Origin: Rhodoferax sp.
Lineage (GTDB): Bacteria; Pseudomonadota; Gammaproteobacteria; Burkholderiales; Burkholderiaceae_C
Direction: 5' to 3'
Length of the DNA stretch: 64,000 bases
Assembly (NCBI GenBank): GCA_024235935.1
Contig: JACKLL010000003.1
Span: 186,001 to 250,000, forward strand
The position numbers were made by a program, and so were the translations under genes. Under the pieces are notes generated by a model. The model was not told the DNA's origin and made no database searches. It was given only the letters and a program-made list of their open reading frames with translations. Position 1 is the first letter of the stretch; the number at the start of each line of letters is the position of its first letter. This document shows positions 59,201 to 64,000 of the stretch, piece after piece.

Positions 59201-59570
59201 AGGACAAAGGGCGGGCTGCACCAGGAATCGTTCTTCTTGGGCGACCGCCGGATGAACCGGACTCGGCGTCCCTCAATGCCGCGCAGAGTTGCCGGAATGT
59301 GCCGGAGCGGTGATTCAGCTCTCGAGCGTGCCCACTTGCATACTTCCAAAAATCAAGCTGTTCCTCGCTGGTGAGCAGTTGCCAAACTGTTCCAAATTCA
59401 ATGCCTGTCACCGACCGGCATATAGGAGCCAGTTGATGATCGGCGTATAGGCGCCAGGCAATGATCGCCGTAATGGAGCCAGTGCGTGACCGGCGTATTG
59501 GAGCCACCCAGTGATCGGCATATTGGAGCCAGTAGCAGGAAGTTGAACGGCATCGCGAACTCTGTGCCAT
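53274..59570 (-). CDS. Giant P-loop NTPase, N-terminus replaced by an IS21 insertion
   Basis: The open frame has 2098 codons, but the first 55 come from the IS end. The native gene is 53274-59405 joined to 62066-62101: 2056 codons starting MTEETSTESSQN. In native numbering residues 1-400 are helical, ~430-560 is a disordered Ser/Thr/Pro/Glu linker, ~600-1330 is again mostly helical, and the NTPase follows: Walker A FSGRKLGKSALL (GKS near 1371), Walker B VLLILDEADAF (~1457), then RTIFSGYRV, perhaps a sensor. The C-terminal ~450 residues contain winged-helix-like stretches. It resembles large STAND/ORC-like ATPases of defence islands, but no family is recognised. The ATG at 59570, inside the IS, has AGGG five bases upstream and reads in frame, so a hybrid protein is possible. 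The last 23 bp overlap the HEPN gene. Confidence 0.82.
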   Translation of the reverse strand: MAQSSRCRSTSCYWLQYADHWVAPIRRSRTGSITAIIAWRLYADHQLAPICRSVTGIEFGTVWQLLTSEEQLDFWKYASGHARELNHRSGTFRQLCAALRDAESGSSGGRPRRTIPGAARPLSSDDLRLGVARHKGRLLGQLNAQPFLIGAFCNWIRNTRRSALNAVLDSVKCPRDESGTLKGAVPAFAPEAAQRDICALASDHGTHTLALVCGALMLNRDLWNGLAATYEALPNLEVSSISSSVPSMQPLSIKAPESEEPSPSNVPNVQPITIEALNTIRAGLDLLGQRLAAATSDISANKVPDLRAAIECWTLVRQQHGEAERALGVSSPRIGDLEAALRRQSEAAIAVTELSRCRSILHVADSGFVGRAIIRSKCDELETLAMSHQAFEPASWRAVSALLRLVETGDKLDDEQATQFQTQVEVLFGKAVAIAALRGKLAFETSSLIAVDEGIAAATTSTSPPTQNEKGAPEATTQQSTSPRDQQTSVSPGTQLEAFASAVPKAEPLEVINEGIPVSPRRPQAASARTEPEEATVIAANEASIDGVVESPDAETDRVEGPENAEPPAAIAQVTATSDYESFASFCDSHWVDTSGSVGAAPWMEDGFVPALAKQAVETWDLGQPAIAYLFARGVCAAGGDDPLGIDDLASADRLLSDPSSRSAGVDARRLEQLRLCISGPAARDKPTIGLTLMLEAIRPTLPCSFTPSEVDTLIARASYNDPALSEVVRFLLQGWSAQLNPLSLFRARILDAPEESVEVLEATLHAAQDALRMQVAALWSAAGGKIQRTHCRSAWTKFVQSEVVSLRDDLAPSDLTASSRIKWTPDRVRERVIAFGRSYQRIMDSAQVKHQDRSVADGAAQQIVEAVGVVADALQRLDAQRQWSRIPNYGAPHEASQRLLSGSSSNTADRLSASLFAAVLHDAPQANALRLKAGYLVNHVDAIRYLDPSALSRAGIASDGLSVLDFENAVAVSAMLLSWRTEHLPTESEDAVLWLDLRNVAVDRERRDILASLSSTDVLQTHERTLLHRYALELGDVVFEATRELERLWGASNELMAPTEDRLKAVVDEAKALTTVASNSMTRSLLLLAWLKQCVGLATFHRNLAAKALLDVAAERPHDVAARVANYFEAGDYRAGVALFHGGTVPTTGGDRLGSRRTRWREDALKNWSEPRTKLANDLKGFTKEQIDLVELWTTGTIEPSRREAMPRLLYAVISGEAGRSSSENQKRFPVKLAELREHKDRKTTISCETVRNYFQRAKLNPSFLPQLADFSQIVITPSPHQASRGGSVLDDWCKAAGNEAAGSLVVFLAPGLPLARRDELCSGLRKRGVAAAIVDDVDLCRLCAATARQDGHDFIPFLEVLLEQLDLERASPFSSHDGQHVRLETYIGRRYDAERVALGWSFTRVFSGRKLGKSALLKYVANTFDGYALPSGNTLNVFFITIAGGESERWVVDCIIDEMANRFGLPEKLGLRDQPPAERFSEYMKRFLQEKPRHSVLLILDEADAFVEGQLARYNLDREGSLSFRMMKELPAQVDSNQLPRIRTIFSGYRVTNTRGGVWANAGDVLVLRPLAEEEAVQFLEGMLARIGIALGNHAPFVAMRCGFQPAVLIRFGESLVRRLKRSNRSADRETLTVSHEEVLATLGEQGVLDEIKTVVNNNFQGNRIGAVVFGATLLALKDLEPGLALTEGPVQVLAKLREIDPNGDWLERVDTSPLSEIERNLQDFIDRELLTVLDAPRFGVREYRLRFPHFLPVLTQQSEVALEVRQQIQAIRGGASQRRVSQCVLSESALDTIRYWYHQNNGSECKLIIVGGHWTDALLDLKCGLPDRLGCERTALSLAPRADEASGQIEAGMQVFGNVSVDLWKTFLDVDAARPLVLVGDLDLQRKARLYALDGGQVPVEVVTLGQLTESTLAWWLEDARALHFKAGNSIARIAEATGLVPFLVGAFNRLLLQSSGSEVSERELDSALAQFDSQMPDYAAQLGDATWSGSLLPREIELLKMAVQITEEVSEKFDLEKDFHEYWSILDEPSTNGAPFSDPGDWSALKLLTEAGLLPARADVDSPTKSAQSLGRVSFERSGALVRLIKALGPNSAA
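59401..59405. repeat. Target-site duplication ATGCC, left copy
   Basis: ATGCC directly abuts the left IS end; the identical copy at 62061-62065 abuts the right end. Five bases fits the IS21 family's 4-8 bp range. Confidence 0.92.
59413..59533 (+). repeat. Five 21-bp transposase-binding repeats at the left IS end
   Basis: Consensus GAYCGSCRTAWWGGMGCCASN starting at 59413, 59438, 59463, 59488 and 59513, an exact 25-bp period. They match the multiple terminal repeats known from IS21 elements, where IstA binds. The right end has two inverted copies. Confidence 0.9.
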
Positions 59571-59607
59571 CTCTACCCTGTGGTCTTTTTGACCGCAAGG
59601 AGCAGGG

Positions 59608-61164
59608 ATGGCACGCAGGAGATTCGAGATGCATCACTACCGACAAGCCCTGCTGCGCATGCGCCAGGGCGATTCCGACCGCGAGATCGCCACCGCCCGT
59701 GTGATGGGCCGGCGTTCTGCAGCGCGGCTGCGAGAGCTGGCAATGCAGAGCAACTGGCTCGACCCTACCGTGGGCCTGCCAGAAGACGGTGCCATAGCCA
59801 GCGCGCTGGGCGCGCCCAAACGCGCCAGCAGCACTGTCTCGGGTCTGGAGCTTCACCGCTCCCGCATCCAGGCCTGGTTCGAGCAGGGTGTCTCGGGCGT
59901 GGCCATGTGCGCGGCGCTCAAACGCGAGCACGGCTGGAATGGCAGCTACTCCGCGGTTCGGCGCATCCTGGCCGACATCCGGGAGCAGGTGCCGGCCGAC
60001 ATCACCTGCCGATTGCACTTTGATCCGGCCGAAGCCGTTCAGGTGGACTTTGGCGCCGGCCCGATGCTCGAACACCCCGATGGCGTGCTCAAACGCACCT
60101 GGGCGTTCGTCATGACCCTGTGCTTCTCGCGCCACCAGTATGTGGAGTTCGTCTGGGACCAGACGGTGGCCACCTGGTTGGGATGCCACCGGCGGGCCTT
60201 CGAGTGGTTTGCCGCCGTGCCCACTCGCGTGATCATCGACAACGCCAAGTGCGCCATCACCAAGGCCTGCATCCACGACCCCACGGTGCAGCGCGCCTAT
60301 GCCCAGTGCGCCGAAGGCTACGGTTTCAAGATTGACGCCTGCCCTCCGCATGACCCGCAGAAGAAGGGGATCGTGGAGTCCGGGGTCAAGTACGTCAAGG
60401 GAAACTTCCTGGCGCTGCGCAGCTTCCGCGATCTGGCCGATCTCAATGCGCAGGCCCGCGCCTGGGTGATGAACGAGGCCGGTATCCGCAATCATGGAAC
60501 CACCCGGCGTGCCCCGCTGGACTTGTTCGAGATTGAGCGGCCACTGATGCAAGCGCTGCCGGCCATCGCGCCGGATCTGGGCACCTGGCACCGGGTGACG
60601 GTGCACCGGGACTGCCATGTCAAGTTCGACTACCGGCTGTACTCGGCTCCCTTCACGCTGGTGGGCAAGGTGCTGTGGCTGCGTGCCACCGATGGCGCCG
60701 TGGCACTGTATGAGGACTACCGCCACGTTGCCACCCATGCCAAGGGGCTTCGCCCAGGTGAGCGGCGCACCGTGCGCGAGCACCTGCCACCCAAGGCCCA
60801 GGCCTTCTTCGCCCATGACCGGCTCTGGCTGGCCGAGCAGGCCCAGCGCGTCGGGGAGGCCTGTGCACAGTTGATCGAGTTGCTGCTGGCAGACCGGGTG
60901 CTGGAACGATTGCGAGCCGCCCAAGGTGTCATCGGTTTGCGCAAAACCTATGGACCGGATCGCCTGGAGGCGGCCTGTGCCCGAGCGCTGGCCCATGACA
61001 GTCCGTACTACCGCACCGTCAAGACGATCCTGGCCACCGGAGCAGACAGGTCGCCTTTGAGCGAGCCCGTTACCCCGGCGGCATACGCCGGCGCGCGCTT
61101 TGCCCGTGATGCGGCCAGCCTGTTTGCCGAGTCCCCATCCCCGCAGCAGGATTTGCTGCATTAA
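59608..61164 (+). CDS. istA: IS21 transposase IstA
   Basis: 518 residues. N-terminal helix-turn-helix (RQGDSDREIATARVMGRRSAARLREL), then an RNase-H-type DDE core: VQVDFGAG (first Asp, ~residue 145), RVIIDNAK (second Asp, ~211) and KKGIVESGVKYVKG (Glu, ~255). C-terminal beta region and tail as usual. AAGGAGCAGGG precedes the ATG. Complete, so probably active. Confidence 0.96.
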   Translation: MARRRFEMHHYRQALLRMRQGDSDREIATARVMGRRSAARLRELAMQSNWLDPTVGLPEDGAIASALGAPKRASSTVSGLELHRSRIQAWFEQGVSGVAMCAALKREHGWNGSYSAVRRILADIREQVPADITCRLHFDPAEAVQVDFGAGPMLEHPDGVLKRTWAFVMTLCFSRHQYVEFVWDQTVATWLGCHRRAFEWFAAVPTRVIIDNAKCAITKACIHDPTVQRAYAQCAEGYGFKIDACPPHDPQKKGIVESGVKYVKGNFLALRSFRDLADLNAQARAWVMNEAGIRNHGTTRRAPLDLFEIERPLMQALPAIAPDLGTWHRVTVHRDCHVKFDYRLYSAPFTLVGKVLWLRATDGAVALYEDYRHVATHAKGLRPGERRTVREHLPPKAQAFFAHDRLWLAEQAQRVGEACAQLIELLLADRVLERLRAAQGVIGLRKTYGPDRLEAACARALAHDSPYYRTVKTILATGADRSPLSEPVTPAAYAGARFARDAASLFAESPSPQQDLLH

Positions 61165-61184
61165 CCCCCAAGGAGTTTGACTGT

Positions 61185-61976
61185 ATGAATCCCATTCCTG
61201 AGCTATCGCCTCAGCTGAAGCAGCTGCGCCTGTCTGGCATTCTGGACTCGCTCGAAGCACGCAACCGCCAGGCCATCGAGGCCAAGCTGGCCTACACCGA
61301 GTTCCTGGCCCTGCTCATCGGCGATGAGGTCGCCCGGCGCGAGCAGAAGAAGTTCAGCTCGCGCTTACGCCGAGCGCAGTTCCGCACCACCAAGACGCTG
61401 GAGCAATTCGACTTCGAGCGGCTGCCCCAGCTCAACCGCTCCCTGGTCCACGATCTGGCCACCGGGCGCTACCTGCAAGAGAAGGCGCCGGTGCTGATCG
61501 TGGGGCCGTGCGGCACGGGCAAGAGCCATCTGGCCCAGGCCCTGGGGCACTGCGCCGTTCGCCAGGGGGTCGATGTGATGTTCACCACCTGCGCCGGCTT
61601 GACGCAAAGTCTCAATGCCGCGCGCGCCACCGGTGGCTACGAACGCCGGCTCGCAGCGCTGGCCCGGGTGCAACTGTTGATCATTGATGACTTCGGCCTG
61701 AAGCCGCTACGCGCTCCGGCCGACGAAGACCTGCATGACCTGATCGCCGAGCGCTACGAGCAGACCTCCACCATCGTGACCAGCAACCTGGACTTCCCCG
61801 AATGGGATCAGGCGTTTCCAGCCAACCGGCTCCTGGCATCGGCCAGCCTGGACCGGCTGCGCCACAACGCCTACTGTCTTGTGTTGGACGGCATGTCGTA
61901 CCGTGCACCGAAGTTGTTGCCCGCAAATACCAAGTCCGCGGTCACCCAAAAGGCTGCAAAATCCACCCTTGTCTAA
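61185..61976 (+). CDS. istB: IS21 transposition helper ATPase IstB
   Basis: 263 residues, DnaC/DnaA-like AAA+ ATPase. Walker A GPCGTGKSH near 107, Walker B LLIIDDFGLKPL near 168, sensor STIVTSNLDFPEWDQAF. AAGGAG lies before the ATG, 20 bp after istA. It helps IstA pick targets. Confidence 0.96.
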   Translation: MNPIPELSPQLKQLRLSGILDSLEARNRQAIEAKLAYTEFLALLIGDEVARREQKKFSSRLRRAQFRTTKTLEQFDFERLPQLNRSLVHDLATGRYLQEKAPVLIVGPCGTGKSHLAQALGHCAVRQGVDVMFTTCAGLTQSLNAARATGGYERRLAALARVQLLIIDDFGLKPLRAPADEDLHDLIAERYEQTSTIVTSNLDFPEWDQAFPANRLLASASLDRLRHNAYCLVLDGMSYRAPKLLPANTKSAVTQKAAKSTLV

Positions 61977-62008
61977 CCCCTTCGCGATGACCGTTTAACC
62001 CACCTGCA

Positions 62009-62053
62009 ACTGGCTCCAATACGCCGGACATCGGTGGCTCCATTACGGCGGTC
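62009..62053 (-). repeat. Two transposase-binding repeats at the right IS end
   Basis: Inverted copies of the left-end 21-mer at 62009-62029 and 62033-62053. The outer one sits seven bases from the tip, just as on the left. Confidence 0.88.
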
Positions 62054-62060
62054 CGTGACA

Positions 62061-62065
62061 ATGCC
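62061..62065. repeat. Target-site duplication ATGCC, right copy
   Basis: Right copy of the 5-bp duplication made on IS21 insertion, adjoining the terminal TGACA. Confidence 0.92.
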
Positions 62066-62101
62066 GTTTTGGCTTGACTCTGTGGACGTTTCCTCGGTCA
62101 T
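62061..62101 (-). pseudogene. Severed 5' end of the giant NTPase gene
   Basis: ATG (62099-62101) and eleven more codons (MTEETSTESSQN) followed by GGCAT, the target duplication. CAGGGAG lies eight bases before the ATG. Joining 62066 to 59405 gives NGIEFGTVWQLL without a frame break, proving that this is the original start. The fragment now runs into the IS end. Confidence 0.9.
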
Positions 62102-62228
62102 CTCGGCGTCTCCCTGAATTCGTGCTTGTGTACGCGGCTTGCAGTCTAACTGCCACAGACTGATTGAATTGCCCTTAGTTGAGTGGCTGTTTCAGCCATC
62201 CCATGCCTCAGCCTGGTCGTCGGTTTCG

Positions 62229-62648
62229 CTATGCCGGTGTGCATGTGTTTGATCTTTCAAGTACTGGGGCGCACATGTGTTTCTCGGAGGTTAACGCTGG
62301 CGTTGCGACGTAGGCGCGGGAGCTGGTGTCGTACTCCAGGGTGCCATGGGCCAGCTCTGTGTAGCGCGCAATATCAGTGGACGCCTGGGTGACCGAGATT
62401 TTGAAAAAAACGGTCACGTCACGGCGGTTAATCCTACCGCCCCACTGCAGGCGGAAGTCGATGAACTGCAACCTGTGCCCCTGGCTCCACTTGACCGGGC
62501 CCGCGTCGGTGTCCTCTTCGTGAGTCGAGGTCTCGCCCGGACGCTTAGCCGAGCGCAACGCAGCGGTTGATGCCGCGTCCGCCTCGGATAGCGGGCCAGC
62601 GGCCTGGTCGTGGTCAGCGGCTCTGGGGCGGAAGATTCGACTCGGCAT
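62229..62648 (-). pseudogene. Truncated WYL-type regulator (DNA-binding part only)
   Basis: 139 codons. Residues ~50-120 parallel the intact regulator at 50792-51796 almost position for position (PVKWSQGHRLQFIDFRLQWGGRINRRDVT, FFKISVTQAS, DIARYTELA, YVATPAL). After YVATPAL the resemblance stops and 20 unrelated residues lead to a stop, so the whole WYL ligand domain is missing. DNA differs throughout, so it is a diverged paralog, not a recent copy. The promoter layout is the same as for the intact gene. It lies upstream of the giant NTPase gene and may still bind DNA as a ligand-blind repressor. Confidence 0.85.
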
Positions 62649-62704
62649 TGGGTCAGTATATTTTGTTGACTAGCATATAAAGTATTCGTATAATTACTAT
62701 ACTG
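62649..62704 (-). promoter_or_regulatory. Promoter and operator pair of the truncated regulator
   Basis: CAGTATA (62654-62660) and TATACTG (62698-62704) span 51 bp, exactly as at 51802-51852. On the minus strand TATACT is six bases from the ATG. The region is shared with the divergent MBL gene, whose promoter must lie between here and 62773. Confidence 0.65.
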
Positions 62705-62773
62705 GCAAATGTGCTGATCTGAAAAAACTGGCGGATCAAAGCTTCAATTCAACCAACACTCAGAGGAATACCC

Positions 62774-63688
62774 ATGTCAATTGTCAAAAGCTTCGCCGTC
62801 GGCAACGGCGACATGTTCTACATCGTGCACAACAGCGACAATTTCACTATCATCGACTGCAATGTCAATTCAGAGACCGCTGTCGAACGCATAGATGAGC
62901 TGAAGTTGAAATCGCAGCACAAGGGCATCACCCGCTTCATCTCGACGCACCCCGATCAGGACCACCTTGGCGGCATCGAGTTGCTGGACGGTGCGATGCC
63001 GATTGCCAACTTCTACGTCGTGAAGAACCAGGCGATCAAGTCGGATGACACCGAATCGTTCAAGCACTACTGCAAGCTCCGCGACGATCCTGCCAAGGCC
63101 TTCTACGTCTACAAAGGCTGCACCCGCAAGTGGATGAATCAGACTGACGATACGCGCGGTTCGTCGGGCGTCAACATCCTGTGGCCGGACGTCAACAATC
63201 CCGACTTCAAGGACGCCCTGGAGGTGTGCAACGAAGGGGGGAGTCCCAACAACATTTCTGCTGTGGTGCGGTACGCCCTGGAAGGCGGCGCCACGGTCAT
63301 GTGGTTGGGTGATCTCGAAACCGATTTCATGGAGGAGATCGCCGACCACATCGTTCTGGAGAAAACGACCATCGTCTTCGCTTCCCATCATGGTCGTGCC
63401 TCCGGAAAGATCCCGGACTCGTGGCTGGAGAAGCTGGATCCCCAAATCATCGTGATCGGCGAGGCGCCATCGCGGCACCTGCACTACTACACCGGCTACA
63501 AGACGATCACGCAGAACCGGGCTGGCGACATCACGATGGAACTGGTCGAAAACAAGGTTCACTTTTACGTCTCAAAACCCGAGTACAAGCGGAGCGATTT
63601 GAAGGACGAAGGGGCAGACACATTCGACAACTACATCGGCAGCATCGAGGTTGAAACCGAGTACACGTTGGAGCGAGCCGCGGCATGA
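62774..63688 (+). CDS. MBL-fold metallo-hydrolase (ComEC-like beta-lactamase domain)
   Basis: 304 residues, no signal peptide or helix. The metallo-beta-lactamase motif is STHPDQDHLGG (HxDxDH-type, residues ~57-66), with later ligands in MWLGDLETDF and FASHHGRASG; IVIGEAPSRHLHYY follows. It resembles the MBL domain of ComEC-type proteins as a free-standing protein. CAGAGGAA precedes the ATG. The stop overlaps the next start (ATGA). Free MBL hydrolases next to small membrane proteins recur in defence islands, but the reaction is unknown. Confidence 0.85.
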   Translation: MSIVKSFAVGNGDMFYIVHNSDNFTIIDCNVNSETAVERIDELKLKSQHKGITRFISTHPDQDHLGGIELLDGAMPIANFYVVKNQAIKSDDTESFKHYCKLRDDPAKAFYVYKGCTRKWMNQTDDTRGSSGVNILWPDVNNPDFKDALEVCNEGGSPNNISAVVRYALEGGATVMWLGDLETDFMEEIADHIVLEKTTIVFASHHGRASGKIPDSWLEKLDPQIIVIGEAPSRHLHYYTGYKTITQNRAGDITMELVENKVHFYVSKPEYKRSDLKDEGADTFDNYIGSIEVETEYTLERAAA

Positions 63689-64000
63689 GCAGCAGCGAAT
63701 TGACGATGCGTCTCGGCCTCGACAAGATCTTGGATCCGTACGACCTGACCGCGCGCCTGTTGCCAGGGCTGCTGGTGCTTTTACCGGCGATCTTGTGCTT
63801 CGCGGTCCTGTATGGCGCCAAGAGCCCTATTGCTGTTGCCTTGGGTTCTGTACTCGCTACCTGCGGCGGCCCGTACCTGTTGTCCAGCTTCGTGCGGACC
63901 TGGGGTCAACGCGCACAGGACCGGCTCTTTCGGCAGTGGGGCGGTCAGCCTACGACCCTCTTGCTACGGCGTCGCCACGGCCACTTACCGCCGCTGACGA
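63685..64000 (+). CDS. Two-helix membrane protein, partner of the MBL hydrolase (partial)
   Basis: 105 codons are visible and the frame is open at the right edge. MSSSELTMRLGLDKILDPYDLTARLLPG leads into two adjoining hydrophobic segments (LLVLLPAILCFAVLYG and AVALGSVLATCGGPYLL), then a basic soluble part (QDRLFRQWGGQPTTLLLRRR). It overlaps the MBL gene by four bases, so both are made together. Family not named; the soluble C-terminal part lies outside the window. Confidence 0.78.
   Translation, partial: MSSSELTMRLGLDKILDPYDLTARLLPGLLVLLPAILCFAVLYGAKSPIAVALGSVLATCGGPYLLSSFVRTWGQRAQDRLFRQWGGQPTTLLLRRRHGHLPPLT

Larger units (their letters stand above)
59406..62060 (+). mobile_element. IS21-family insertion sequence
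   Basis: 2655 bp. Ends: TGTCACCGACCGGC on the left and, inverted, TGTCACGGACCGCC on the right. Carries istA and istB. Flanked by the 5-bp duplication ATGCC (59401-59405 and 62061-62065). Both genes and ends look intact, so it should be mobile. The insertion splits the giant NTPase gene. Confidence 0.96.

Noticed and set aside
59413..59533. Five regular repeats as a CRISPR array
   Set aside because: Only 4-bp spacers between 21-mers; they are IS21 terminal repeats.
53274..59570. Calling the ATG at 59570 the native start of the giant NTPase
   Set aside because: The first 55 codons are IS DNA, and the true start with a ribosome site lies across the IS at 62101.
59398..61260. 620-codon minus-strand frame opposite istA
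   Set aside because: Antisense of the transposase gene in an IS where istA is clearly real.

Overview
The window is high-GC bacterial DNA that looks like a Burkholderiales-type betaproteobacterium. The grounds are the codon bias, the gene order (a phosphoglycerate-mutase-like hypothetical gene next to recJ; PHP phosphatase, YciO-type protein, M50 protease and trpS in a row), two tripartite tricarboxylate transporter TctBA pairs, and a tRNA-Ser. No rRNA, CRISPR array or recognisable integrase is present.

Positions 1-33.8 kb are ordinary chromosome. In order: a TctBA pair (tctA runs off the left edge); a GspE/PilB-type ATPase; a spermidine-synthase-like gene and a tatD gene, both frameshifted; a complete potD-A-B-C-like polyamine ABC operon; a membrane-anchored trypsin-like protease; a MoxR/DUF58/VWA operon with moxR frameshifted; convergent lolCD; a hypothetical gene plus recJ; an idonate/gluconate dehydrogenase pair; DHH and PHP phosphoesterases; a YciO-type protein; an M50 protease; trpS; tRNA-Ser(CGA) with a strong terminator; a retropepsin-like protease; a Cache-type diguanylate cyclase; a second TctBA pair next to an OmpR-family two-component system; and an exported protein made of three RidA domains. 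The four single- or double-base indels in three conserved genes between 4.1 and 10.7 kb look more like assembly errors than real decay.

Positions 33.8-34.76 kb hold no convincing gene. They carry an operator-like inverted repeat, a terminator and a 12-bp-period direct repeat, and probably mark the left edge of an island.

Positions 34.76-64 kb form an accessory defence island, almost all on the minus strand. A 17-kb operon led by a WYL-type (BrxR/CapW-like) regulator encodes, in transcription order, a SNF2-type helicase with a C-terminal DUF3883, a coiled-coil protein, a DUF262/HNH (GmrSD-like) protein, a DUF932 protein, a DUF1156 adenine methylase, a Ser/Thr kinase with TPR and FHA regions, and a DUF499 ATPase with an N-terminal Swt1-like HEPN domain. 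This mixes BREX-3-like, DISARM-like, Pgl-like and type IV restriction parts but has no PglZ, DrmA or DrmB, so it is the best candidate here for an undescribed system. Upstream lies a second unit: a 2055-residue P-loop NTPase overlapping a protein that ends in a HEPN-type RNxxxH motif.

An IS21-family element (istA, istB, 5-bp duplication ATGCC) has inserted after codon 12 of the giant NTPase gene. Taking out the IS and one duplication copy restores a 2056-codon frame with a good ribosome-binding site. The IS end also supplies an in-frame ATG, so a hybrid protein may still be made. A truncated paralog of the WYL regulator lies further upstream. Both regulators share the same promoter layout: inverted half-sites CAGTATA...TATRCTG spanning exactly 51 bp, with a TATACT -10 box six bases before the ATG. 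Divergent from the truncated copy is a two-gene unit, an MBL-fold hydrolase and a two-helix membrane protein, which runs off the right edge.
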